Below are positions 1-8,900 of a DNA stretch of 64,000 nt, piece by piece (positions within the stretch are counted from its first letter, which is position 1; every line of letters starts with the position of its first letter). Source of the stretch: Phellopilus nigrolimitatus (lineage: Eukaryota; Basidiomycota; Agaricomycetes; Hymenochaetales; Hymenochaetaceae). The stretch spans positions 22,643-86,642 of the forward strand of contig JAJOHG010000116.1 in NCBI GenBank assembly GCA_021029095.1, read 5' to 3'. The notes beneath the pieces were generated by a model. It was not told the DNA's origin, did not search any database, and was given only the letters and a program-made list of their open reading frames with translations. A program made the position numbers and the translations under genes.

Positions 1-459
1 TTAGAATGCGTGGAGCCCTTTGCTATGTGACAGTAGATGAGATGACATGTACACCAAGGATACTCGCTGTTGTAGTGTTGAATGTTTTCTTATTGTTCGT
101 AGGATCAGGAATTCCTTGCTTGAGATTGCGCCACCGCATCCAAAAAAGGGTTCCAGGAACTGGATATCCAGCTCGACGAAATTCTTTGATTCCGGGCGCT
201 CGACTGCTGGATAACATGTCAGCACCTGCTTAGCGTGTCCTGCTTCTATCTCCGGTTTACTGGACTTGCTTGGTGAGAACGGGTCTCGCTTAGTCATCTA
301 GCTGCTTAATGCTTCGTCATAACCAAGCACACCATCTATTGACTCAGCAGCCACGGATGTACATGTAACTCAAGACTCGTATATAAAGCAGCTTCCTGGT
401 CTCCTTCATTCCCATCTGCCACTTCTACAAGGTCTACAACGCACCGCCCTCATCCCGCC
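1..459 (+). promoter_or_regulatory. Upstream region of CmcJ-type gene copy 1
   Basis: No gene is seen here. A TATA-like box (tatataaa) lies at about 380-387, roughly 75 bases before the ATG at 460. The same upstream sequence, inverted, lies next to copy 3 (31748 to about 32000). Shared features are the ordered blocks around the TATA box, the 'aagcagc' stretch and the block near 290-345. A weaker relic of bases 165-245 is visible at 17195-17250. This shows that copies 1 and 3 share a promoter while copy 2 has a different one. Confidence 0.6.
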
Positions 460-1402
460 ATGGCCGACACCGTCCAGACCACCTTAAAGTACTTCACTCC
501 GCCTCCTGACGGCGCGAAGCCCTATCAGCTCGTCAACTCCGACCCCACCACCGGCGAGCGGCAGCGCAACTACTCGCTCGAGGACCACCCGGTCGAGATC
601 GAGAATCTGCGCGGCAAGGAGGACTCCGTCACGCTCGACACCGCCGGCTTCCAGTTCTTTAAGGCGGAGGCGACGCACAAGACCTTCGCGAACGACGCGG
701 AGGTCGAGAAGGAGTACTACCCGGAGAGCATTGAGCTGCTCAAGCGTCTCACTGGTGCCAGCCGCGTCGTGCTCTTCGACCACAGTGAGTCCCGCCCAGG
801 CGTGTATTCCTGTACGCTACTTACTGACCGACTCCCCACAGCGATCCGCAGGAACCGCCCGGGAGAGGTCGACGACGGCCCGCAGAAGCGCCAGCCCGTT
901 TCGCTCGTGCACGTCGACCAGACGCGTCCGTCCGCGATTGCGCGCGTGCACCGGCATCTCCCGCCCGCGGACGCGCCCGCGCTCCTCAAGAACCGCTTTC
1001 AGATTATCAACCTCTGGCGCCCGATTGCGCACCCCGCGCTCGACTTCCCGCTCGCGCTGTGCGACTACCGCAGTGTCGATCCGAAGCGCGACCTCGTGCC
1101 CACGATCCTCCGCTATCCGGACCGCGACGGCGAGACGTTCAGTGTGAAATACAACGCGGCGTACAAGTGGAAGTATCTGAGGGGCATGGACACGGATGAG
1201 GTTGTGCTCATCAAGTGGTACGTTTCATCAGTCATATCGTCTAAAGCAGCTGCTTTACTGATGCTTCCGTAGCTTCGACTCGATTGACGATGGAAGCGTC
1301 GCTGTGCTCACTCCGCATACCGCGTTCATCGATCCCACGACGCCCCCCGATGCACCTTTGCGCCAGTCCATCGAGCTTCGCGCTCTGGTCTTCTACGATT
1401 AA
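460..1402 (+). CDS. CmcJ/NvfI (AsaB-like) family oxidoreductase, copy 1
   Basis: Three exons (460-784, 842-1217, 1273-1402) encode 276 aa; both introns are GT-AG (57 and 55 nt). The protein resembles fungal CmcJ/NvfI and AsaB-type hydroxylase/desaturases, small soluble enzymes often found in secondary-metabolite clusters. I see the family-typical NLWRP block (residues 165-169), an HVD (132-134) that could supply iron ligands of an Fe(II)/2-oxoglutarate enzyme, and a PTTPPDAPLRQSIELRAL-type tail. The iron role is inferred from related enzymes and was not tested. No signal peptide or TM segment is seen. The start is chosen because all three copies begin with the same M-(A/S)-D-T-V. Copies 2 and 3 are at 14013 and 30807, and a relic lies at 17624. 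The substrate is unknown. No other biosynthetic gene is adjacent, so a metabolite pathway cannot be inferred. Confidence 0.8.
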
Positions 1403-1849
1403 AGTTTAAAGCTAAAGCAGCTTCTTTCTGTGATGGTATACGTGCAGCTATCTTGAGCTGTTTTGTGTGAATTTGGGCTGTAAATCATAATGGGTAGCAA
1501 CAAATATAACATGTATTTCAAGATTTGCGTCGACTGCGAGACTCGGAGTCCTATTATGCTTGAAGCGCTTCGGGTGCACATTGGTAGAAAGAGCCAATCA
1601 TCTTCTCGTACTTCCTCCATTTCGTTACATCTTCGACCGCAAGAGGTCTCTCGTCTCTCACGCCTCCTCGAGCGGGAGCCGCTTCAAGCCCATCCCCTCC
1701 GCTGAACGGGAGTCGACATCGCCCTGAACACCCGCCGCTAAGTTTTTTCCTGCGTTACAAGTCATCTCGTGTTCGGCTAAATATTGCCTAGCTAACACAT
1801 GTTTGTGACACATCATGTTCCTGTTCGTGTCGCTCACTGCAACCACTTA
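1403..1849. other. Gene-free spacer
   Basis: I see no gene. The first ~120 bases are the 3' flank of CmcJ copy 1 and share an 'aaagcagctt' stretch with the flank of copy 3 and the relic at 17.8 kb. The rest ends at the TA (1848-1849) where the TIR element begins. Confidence 0.5.
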
Positions 1850-1931
1850 CAGTCGAACTTCTGCTAATGCATACTCCTCGTGCTGCATAACCTCCCAAAA
1901 TGCATAGACTTTAGCTTCCACCGAGTTGGTA

Positions 1932-2639
1932 CAGTCAAACTTCCCATACTGCATAGGGTTCGGTGGAAGGGTCTGGCTATGCATTTTCAGAGGTTATGCA
2001 GTAAGAGAAACCCACAAACTAGTACGTAATTGAAACATTGGTTAAAAGTGATGTAAGATAGCAGAAGGCATAACAACGAAAAGTGAATATAAATTGATTT
2101 TAAGGATTTCCTAAGCCAAAAAGAATAGGCTGATACCTGGCTGCTTCAAATTGGCCACCTGATCCATCTGTAGCTTCCATCTGAGCTTGTGAAGACAGCT
2201 GCGAGCCTGTTAAATCTCGGGCTTGCAATAGTACACATCGAGCCTCGAGGTCTGTTATAGCTTGGCATGCAATAGGTGGCGACATTACCAGCAGCTCATC
2301 AACTAGCCCATCAACCATGTTGATACGGGCCTGCTCTATGATTTTTGGTCGGTCCATTACTCCATAATGTTCTCTGTGTCAATGTGCAAAATGTTGTTGA
2401 CAGAGACGGAGACGGTTTGAGACCATACAGGAGTAAAACACAAAGCAAATCACAAGTGAAATGACCTCGCATACTGCATATTGTAAGTAAATTTTCCCAT
2501 TTGCATATGCAATATGCATTATTATTTTTATGCATTATCTTATAGGTATTTTCTAACTACCAACTTGGTGGAGCCTTTGGTCTATGCATTTCGGGAGGTT
2601 ATGCATTATGAGAAGGATTCATTATGGGAAGTTTGACTG
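1932..2639. mobile_element. Nested sibling TIR element, 708 bp
   Basis: It begins CAGTCAAACTTCCCATA and ends with the exact inverse. TA occurs on both sides (1930-1931 and 2640-2641), the second copy being the duplicated target. Joining the flanks across it restores '...GAGTTGGTA|GTTAGAAAATACC...'. That matches the element's own right end read backwards (about 2575 down to 2530). It is therefore a member of the same family inserted in opposite orientation into the end of the outer copy. No coding capacity is recognised. Confidence 0.8.
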
Positions 2640-3689
2640 TAGTTAGAAAATACCTATAAGATAATGCATAAAATTCATATTACATAATGCATACCTGTAT
2701 GCAGTCCTTTTAAAGGGGATATGCATTATGTGAGGTGTCTTACTTGCACGGAATTGGGTGTTTGACAGACACATTTTGCATTCTTGCATGTCTTCATGAC
2801 AATGCATTTTCAACATAACCTCAGGAGCAGCTCAGCAAGAGCTTTTTTATCCAAAGCCAGTGTTTCAGCAGGCTCATAGTCATTTTTACAAATTTAGGTT
2901 GCAACTATAGGCCAAGCAGATGGCAAGCTTGAAGCAACCGCATATCAGGTATTTTTTCACTGCTAGAACTCTATCAGAAATCCACACAGTAATAATACTG
3001 CTGAAAAGTGTGGCATCACAGCGGATGTCCAAAATCATTCCCACACCCATAATTATAAGTAGGGCATACCACGAGTCCTTGATACCCGTGGGTACCCGTG
3101 ACCCGACCCGGACTGCAGATCCGTATTCACGGATCACCCGTCAACGGGTGATCCGTGGGAAACGGATTGTTGCGGGTCCGGGTCGAGGATTTGCACTTTT
3201 TCAATACCCGCGGGTAGTTCATAAGTATTTAGACCAATGAGTTTTTTCAAACAGAATACTGTGTAGAGTGCAGGTCCAAATTTATACAATGATATGAAGC
3301 TACAATTAATCTAGTCTAACTCTATATATAAAGTTCCTCGAGCAGCTACGCGTACATCTACATCTGCATGCGGAACTGCTCCTGCACGACATTGGGATCA
3401 TACACGGACGCGGACACAATGCACGCAGAAGCCGGAGCCACGGGGTAGACAAACCCACGGCGGATGTGCAAGAAGGGATACGGGTATGGGGTGCCCGGCG
3501 GCACGGGGCTGTATGGCGGTCTGCCTCCTATGGAGGCGCTGTTATTGTTGTGTGCACGCCATTGGGATGTTGGAAGGGCATCGGTGCAGAGGTCTGGCTG
3601 TGCGGCGTCGGCGGTATGGGCGCATCGGGCCCCGCGTGCAGGTGCTGCGTGGACAGGAACGGCGGGGACGGCGGCGCAGGCGGCAGGGG

Positions 3690-4391
3690 CGGCATGAACT
3701 ACTGCATGTACGCCGCCTCGTCGAAGAATTCGAGCTCCTCTGCGTAGTTATGGTAGAAGTCCGGGATCCAGTTTGGGTACGAGCTGCGATATTCGGTGCG
3801 CGAGAACGGCGGCAGGGGCGGCAGGTAGATCGGCGGAAGCTGCACCTGGGGGTAAAAAGCCGCCGGAGGCCCATTAGAAGGCATATCGGGTTGTTGCAGC
3901 TTCTTGAGTGTGTGCTGGAAGTCGGCGGAGTTGAAGCTCTTGCTGCCCGCCTCGGCGCCAGACTTGACGCTCTTGTCTGACTGCATGACTTCGTGGATCC
4001 CGCGCGCCACATGTTCCTGCTCGAAAAGCATGCTCGACGGCAAGCGCGGGGTGTGTGAGTTTTCGCCCTCCGTCGGGTCGCCCTCGAGCGCCTGCGAACT
4101 GTCGTCATTATTGGCGACGATCGTCGTCGCCAAGGTCGACGAGCGTGCCCTCGGCGTCGTGCTCGAGGTCCTTTGTCGGGTCCAGGTCGGAGGACGGTGT
4201 CGGCAATGCGGCGCTCGCACACTGACGCGGGGCCGCCTGTTGTTGCTGTTTCTGCTCGTACTCGTCTGGCTCCTCCTGCACGGGCAGCGAGCGATCGAGC
4301 GTGCGCGTCTTCGTCGCGCGGCGACAGCACGCTCTGGAATGCAGGCGACGCGTTGGACGTCTTGCAGATCGAATAAAAGACGACGTTGTGT
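3690..4391 (-). pseudogene. Unidentified captured coding fragment
   Basis: Minus-strand coding-like sequence lies between the CPSase fragment and the element end. One stretch (about 3700-4090) is rich in Pro and aromatic residues and ends ...EAAYMQ-stop. A second frame (about 4110-4330) is Gln/Asp rich (EEPDEYEQKQQQQ). The frame changes between the two, so it is broken or contains an unrecognised intron. I do not recognise the parent gene. It may be the 3' part of a third captured gene. The position inside the hAT-like element suggests it is not functional. Confidence 0.4.
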
Positions 4392-5155
4392 GTGCTCCGC
4401 ATTGTACGTTGTGTACAAGTAGTTTGTGTGTGCTGGAAACTTGGCTGCAAGCGTGTCGATGCACTTGACAAACGGCACCACGCCGAGCGCCTTGCGGTAC
4501 GTGCTCACATCACCCTCACTCGCCGAAACCAACTCTGCAATTCGGGTGTCGGGACAGCCCATCCGCTTCGCCTGCTTCATCAGGTCGTGCGAGATCGCAG
4601 AGGGAGCCGGCGTCCTTGAGCGCGTGGTGCGTGTTTACGATATTCTCAAATTTATATAAGAACCACTTGTCAATCTTGGTTAGCTCGTGAATCATCTCAA
4701 CCGTGTATCGCTTATCGAAGAAGGCGTATGCGATTACGAAGAGACGCGTGTCTGTAGGGTGGCTGAGTGCGTAATCGAGGTCCTCCGGCTTCGCATAGGC
4801 TTCGAATCCAGCATAGCGCGGGTCAATCTGGCGAATAGCCTGCTGAAGAGATTCTTCGAACGTGCGGCCGATAGCCATGACCTCTTCCACGCTCTTCATC
4901 GCCGATCCGACCTTGCGGTCAACCTGCGACGTGAACTTTGCGAGGTCCCACTTCGGGATCTTTGTCACGATATAGTCCAGAGACGGTTCGAAACGCCGTC
5001 GTCGTCTTCGTGACTGCATTTGGCAGCTCTGGAAGCGTGTGACCTAGCGCAATCTTGGCAGCTGTGTATGCGAGCGGGTAGCCAGTAGCTTTAGACGCGA
5101 GCGCACTGGAACGACTCAAGCGTGCGTTGACCTCGATGACGCAGTACTCCTTGCC
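4392..5155 (-). pseudogene. Captured fragment of carbamoyl-phosphate synthase large subunit
   Basis: The minus strand encodes an unmistakable piece of a CPSase large chain: [28 protein letters not shown], then [20 protein letters not shown], then GCPDTRIAEL and finally PAHTNYLYTTYNA. In a real CPSase these blocks follow one another in the first ATP-grasp half and the linker after it. Only about 250 residues of a >1000-residue protein are present. Two frameshifts are visible, each explained by loss of two bases: one before FEPSLDY and one before MKQAKRMG. The upstream end is fused directly to an ARPC1 fragment near 5155-5165. Whether the parent is the arginine- or pyrimidine-specific enzyme cannot be told from this piece. 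Confidence 0.88.
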
Positions 5156-5159
5156 AGTC

Positions 5160-5510
5160 GATGGTGGAGCGGATGGCTTCTTGAGCTGCCTTGAGACCCA
5201 CCAGTCGCTCTTGGGGTCGAAAGGACAGATCGCAATCGCGCTGATAGACAGATAGCTCAGCATCGTTATCTAGTGCAATGCATGTCACAAACACGCATCG
5301 CGCACTGCTCGTGACCACGAACTTGTCCTCATGCGGACTCCAGCGAACATAGGTCGCAGTGTGGTCGGTTTCCAGACCATGTGCGCCGTGAGCGGGTCGG
5401 GAGACGTAAGCATTTCGATCCTGCGACGCAGTGACGATGTGGTTCGAGTTCGGCGCCCAGTCGATCGACGTGATCACCTTGTCGTGCTGTGTCGAGCGGT
5501 GAGTCTGAGT
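5160..5510 (-). pseudogene. Captured fragment of ARPC1 (Arp2/3 complex WD40 subunit)
   Basis: Minus-strand blocks VITSIDWAPNSNHIVTASQD, TATYVRWSPHEDKFVV and [12 protein letters not shown] match consecutive WD repeats of the Arp2/3 complex subunit ARPC1/Sop2. Between the second and third block lies a stretch with intron form: GT donor just after 'SSAR', CAG acceptor before 'AIAICPFD'. The intron is still present, so the copy came from genomic DNA and not from mRNA. Part of the first inter-repeat segment is missing and a one-base loss precedes 'IRSTI'. The fragment then runs into CPSase sequence. It cannot encode a working propeller. Confidence 0.82.
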
Positions 5511-6403
5511 GAGGAGACTGGGGAGCTCGGTGACAGCACGCACACAACAAAGCGTGAGAACGCGGGCGGGTGCCCGCTCGATATCTCCTAACATCGTTTT
5601 TCAACAACATATATTATAACAAATTGTATTTAATTGATTTAAGACCCGCAGGGAGCCGTGAACTAACCGTCGACCCGCTTGACCTGCACCCGCGGGTTTC
5701 TGAGGACCCGCGAATCCGTGTCTGTACGGGTCCGGGTCAAGGCGGGTCCGGGTCGAGAAATTTTCGTCACAGGTGACCCGCCAACGGGTCCGGGTCAACC
5801 CACGGGTGGACTCGTGGTGAGCCCTAATTATAAGTTTCTAACAAACTCGTCTTTCATTTGTGTTTTGTGCTCACTCGGAGTCACTCCTTTCCCTAGTAAT
5901 TCACGCCACTATAGCCTATGAATAAATTACGTACTAATTTGTGTATTTCTCGTAGTGCATAACCTCTCGTAATGCATACAAAACCCTTCCACCGACCTCT
6001 ATGCATTAGCAGAAGTTCGACTGTACTTAGCTACTCGACTTGCTTGTAGACTTCCTCGTTTCCTCTTATTTTGCTCTCTTTGATGCCTGAATTTGAACAG
6101 TACAAGGCTGACCACTTCCAGGTGGAACATAAACAGGGACTACGGCAGGAGCATGAAAGCTAAAGTCAATATCTTTCATGCGGATATGGGTTTTGTATAT
6201 ACGAGACAGTATTTTGCGCCTCCGGAGGGCTTTACAAAACAGGTACGTTGCGGAGCTCTCATGACCAAATTAAATCGAGACGTCGCCCTTCTTCCTGCGT
6301 CACGGGCAATCTCCGATGATGTCTCCGGTTTATTCGTGCGTTGCAAGTGCTTGTAGCCACCCTCGCTAACCCCATGACCGGAGCCACCTCGATAAAGCAA
6401 GAA

Positions 6404-7804
6404 CTAATCCCGCTCCTCTAGAATAATATCCACGCAGCGTAACTCAGGGAGTATACTCAGACGCTGGCGGACCGACGCATCCACAGGATCCAGAACCCCA
6501 CGCAAGTAATCCCCGATATCAATTCGTCGCACAACCACGTTCTCCAGGTGTGGCGCTGCGCGCAGAATGCTCAAAATGCAGTCGTCATTTACGCGAGGTG
6601 ATTTGGCAACATCAGGCGCAGTTGCAGTGTGCGCAAAGATGAGCTTAGTCAGCGGCGCTTGTGAGCGAAGCAGGAGAGCTTCGATGCCCGCCCATGCGCC
6701 GGGTAGCTCTGCGTCTAATTCGAACTCCAGAAGAACAACTCCTGGAAGCTCAAAATTATCCAGTATATGGTGTGCCGATCCTGGAAGCGCGAGTCTGAAT
6801 TGCACTTCTTGAAGGGTCTGCAAACGCAGATCTGTCTTAGCCAATTCAATCGTCGATGATTGCGAGGAGATTTCTACACAGCAAGTCAGTTTCCTCAGAT
6901 GCGGGGAAAGGCGGAGGATATTCTCCAAATTGATCCATTGCTGTGAGACTTCAAGGATAGTCCCAAAGAGGATAGCAAGCAAGGTGACAAATTGTGTTTG
7001 AACTTGGATCTGCAGAGGGTACCTAACGACTTTGGAATATTGAAGCTCTGCAAGGTCGGGCATGCTTTCTTTGCCTATATCAACACTCAAGTTATAAAAG
7101 CCCGACAAATGCAGAAACTTAAGTCTGGGCATATCCTTCATGCATATGTCCTCTGTGTCCTCCTGGACATATCCCGAAGGCCTAGGGAAGAGTATGGATG
7201 CATGGAGATGCTCTAACCGACTTCCATGTTTAAGGATGGTCTCGTTGATGATAGAGAGTATAATCCGGTAGTTCTCCAAGCTGCACGTAAGCCCGTTGGC
7301 GAGGACAGTCCATGTCGTGATGATGACCTTCAAATTTGCGTTCTTTGACCTGTCGAGAAAACGGTTCCACCACTTTTCCACCAGCACCAGATTCACAATG
7401 TCGTGCTCAGCTGTACGAAGGGATGTCCCGTCGAAGAAAGAGCCATTCAAAATGATTCCAAAGCTTGCCCACAGGCGAGAAAATGACAAAGAGACGAGTC
7501 TCCACTGGTGGTTGACTTGAGACACGGCCACGGGCGCCACTCTCGTGAATGAGACGACGCCAAGATCGGTGTCCGTGAAGTATGAGAAGATCAGCAGTAT
7601 TATCTCGGAAATAGCGAGGGCTCTATGAGAGAGAGATGGAGCTGCCTTGTAGTGGGTCTGGATGAGAGTGCTCTCATCCCCCATTGAAGACTGGGATGAA
7701 GGAGAGGCGGACTCGATGTTCGGATACTCTTCAAGTCTGGGACGAACATGCCGTTCATGGTCCTCCGCAGTATTGCTAATATTGCTGTTGATTCTAGATG
7801 GCAT
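6404..7804 (-). CDS. F-box protein, copy F1
   Basis: A single exon of 466 aa with no introns. The F-box-like motif lies at about residues 57-100 (HRALAISEIILLIFSYF, then VAVSQVNHQWRLVSLSFSRLW), followed by a long leucine-rich region without a sharply regular repeat. F-box proteins bind Skp1 and recruit targets to SCF ubiquitin ligases; that role is known for the family and is only inferred here. Residues 1-50 are Ser/Pro rich (RPRLEEYPN..SASPSSQSS), a stretch shared by all six copies in the window. The C-terminus ends IILEERD, unlike the ...QIELA / ...QIGLA tails of F2, F3, F4 and F6. It is the most divergent full-length member and lies outside the mirrored block. Its upstream region carries the conserved F-box promoter module. 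Confidence 0.85.
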   Translation of the reverse strand: MPSRINSNISNTAEDHERHVRPRLEEYPNIESASPSSQSSMGDESTLIQTHYKAAPSLSHRALAISEIILLIFSYFTDTDLGVVSFTRVAPVAVSQVNHQWRLVSLSFSRLWASFGIILNGSFFDGTSLRTAEHDIVNLVLVEKWWNRFLDRSKNANLKVIITTWTVLANGLTCSLENYRIILSIINETILKHGSRLEHLHASILFPRPSGYVQEDTEDICMKDMPRLKFLHLSGFYNLSVDIGKESMPDLAELQYSKVVRYPLQIQVQTQFVTLLAILFGTILEVSQQWINLENILRLSPHLRKLTCCVEISSQSSTIELAKTDLRLQTLQEVQFRLALPGSAHHILDNFELPGVVLLEFELDAELPGAWAGIEALLLRSQAPLTKLIFAHTATAPDVAKSPRVNDDCILSILRAAPHLENVVVRRIDIGDYLRGVLDPVDASVRQRLSILPELRCVDIILEERD

Positions 7805-8100
7805 GATGAAGGTTTTCTACAGGATAAGTTGCGCCTATGCCGAAGTGCAGGTGTGCGTTGACGGTATGTCGCATACGATCGGCCGCACACCTTTTGATCA
7901 GCCACATGCCACAAACTCTCACGTGACTTGACCAGCCACATCCTCTGTATCGATGCACATCAACGTTTACATGGTATCGAAGCTCACAGGCTCGCTGCGC
8001 AGACAAATATGGACCCAAGAATCCTGAACTACTGGTGCCAAAGTATCTAACTCACTCGAAAGTAGGAGGCCCCTTTTACTTTTGGCAAACGTAGTCTTGA
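7805..8100 (-). promoter_or_regulatory. Upstream module of F1 (shared by F-box copies)
   Basis: This region is conserved, in the same order, upstream of F3 (16724-17040) and F4 (about 26240-26563). It contains the 5' leader ending 'cctgcacttc(a/g)gcataggc', 'ggcatgtggct', a CACGTG E-box (7920-7925), and a distal part with 'ttcaggat(t/g)cttg' and 'cttt(c)gagtgagtta'. Shorter versions precede F2, F5 and F6. No gene is seen in it. Confidence 0.6.
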
Positions 8101-8900
8101 TATATGAGATTGAGAGCAGCTGACACATATAACAAGAACAATCACTCTAAGTTGCGGGCTACTATAGTTAATCTGCTCATCGTTGCTTGTAGAATATGTT
8201 AAATTACTGTAGGAGCCCCTGCTTGAGAGGAGCTGACTTGTAACCGCGGAAATGCCTGATGCGATGCGTTTTATTATTGTACACTTGAAACACCATTAAA
8301 AATACTAAGTTCAAATGTAGATTTGCCGACCTGACTGTTTGCGATGATAGGAACTTGAAAGCAGAAAGAGTGCTTCGAGTTATCCATCATACACTTGCTT
8401 ATGAGTATGTATTTCATGAGATTCGCGTCCCCGCGAATCATGACATCATCGCTAAGAAACTATTCGAGGGGGGGGGGGGGGCGGCATCGGCGACCGCACG
8501 CAGGACAGCGCGCGCCTCGGCGAGCGGGACGTCGAGGAGCCGAGCGCGGGGCACCAGTGCGGGAGCAGCGGCGGGTACGCGCCGGCGCCGGGGCAGGGGC
8601 TGCAACTGTGGCTCGATCACGTGAGGACATTAGACGACGCGACTGCGCGTCCACAACGCGATATAGACTAATAGGAGATATATGACTCTGGAAATCATGA
8701 TATGGAGAGACATGGCTGTCAGTTTTATTTTGAACATTCCGCCGTTCCCAGTATTTTGCATACACATGAGAGGAAAATTCATTTCTAAATCAGTCAACAC
8801 TTCGCATTTCTTCCTTCTCCATTCGTCAATCTCCGACGACATTTCCAATCCAATCGTGCGTTGCAACCCTTCGCTATCCACATGGTCGGAGCCAGCTTGA
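8101..8900. other. Spacer with G-run and GC-rich patch
   Basis: About 8101-8460 shows nothing recognisable. A run of 14 G (8468-8481) opens a very GC-rich patch to about 8640. One plus frame of the patch reads like protein (for example AGHQCGSSGGYAPAPGQGLQ) but has no start or other support. Bases 8614-8665 match 10455-10505, the region beside the F2/FunK1 promoter. About 8690-8900 is the 3' flank of F2 and matches the 3' flank of F6 (37805-38010) in inverted orientation. Confidence 0.45.

Larger units (their letters stand above)
3060..5826. mobile_element. hAT-like element carrying host gene fragments (Pack-type)
   Basis: The left end reads TAGGGCATACCACGAGTCC. The right end, reverse-complemented, reads TAGGGCTCACCACGAGTCC. 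Both are followed by clusters of ACCCG/GGGTC subterminal repeats (about 3085-3215 and 5655-5810). The 8-bp direct repeat ATTATAAG flanks it at 3052-3059 and 5827-5834, a target-site length typical of hAT elements. No hAT transposase is present. The interior (about 3350-5600) instead holds minus-strand host gene fragments (see the three pseudogene entries). It is best read as a non-autonomous element that captured genomic DNA. Confidence 0.8.
1850..6023. mobile_element. Outer TIR element (TA target site), split by two later insertions
   Basis: The left end (1850 onward, CAGTCGAACTTCTGCTAATG...) and the right end (reverse complement from 6023) are identical for 24 bases. Both ends are flanked by TA (1848-1849 and 6024-6025), as expected for the Tc1/mariner superfamily. 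Removing the element at 1932-2639 and the hAT-like element at 3060-5826 leaves about 0.69 kb, close to the 708 bp of the nested sibling. No transposase gene is recognisable, so it is probably non-autonomous. Assignment to a pogo/Fot-type group is possible but unproven. Confidence 0.8.

Noticed and set aside
484..1147. Several 70-140 codon frames over CmcJ copy 1 (and equivalents over copies 2 and 3)
   Set aside because: They are other-frame shadows of the CmcJ exons; Arg/Ser/Thr-rich translations are typical of shifted GC-rich codons.
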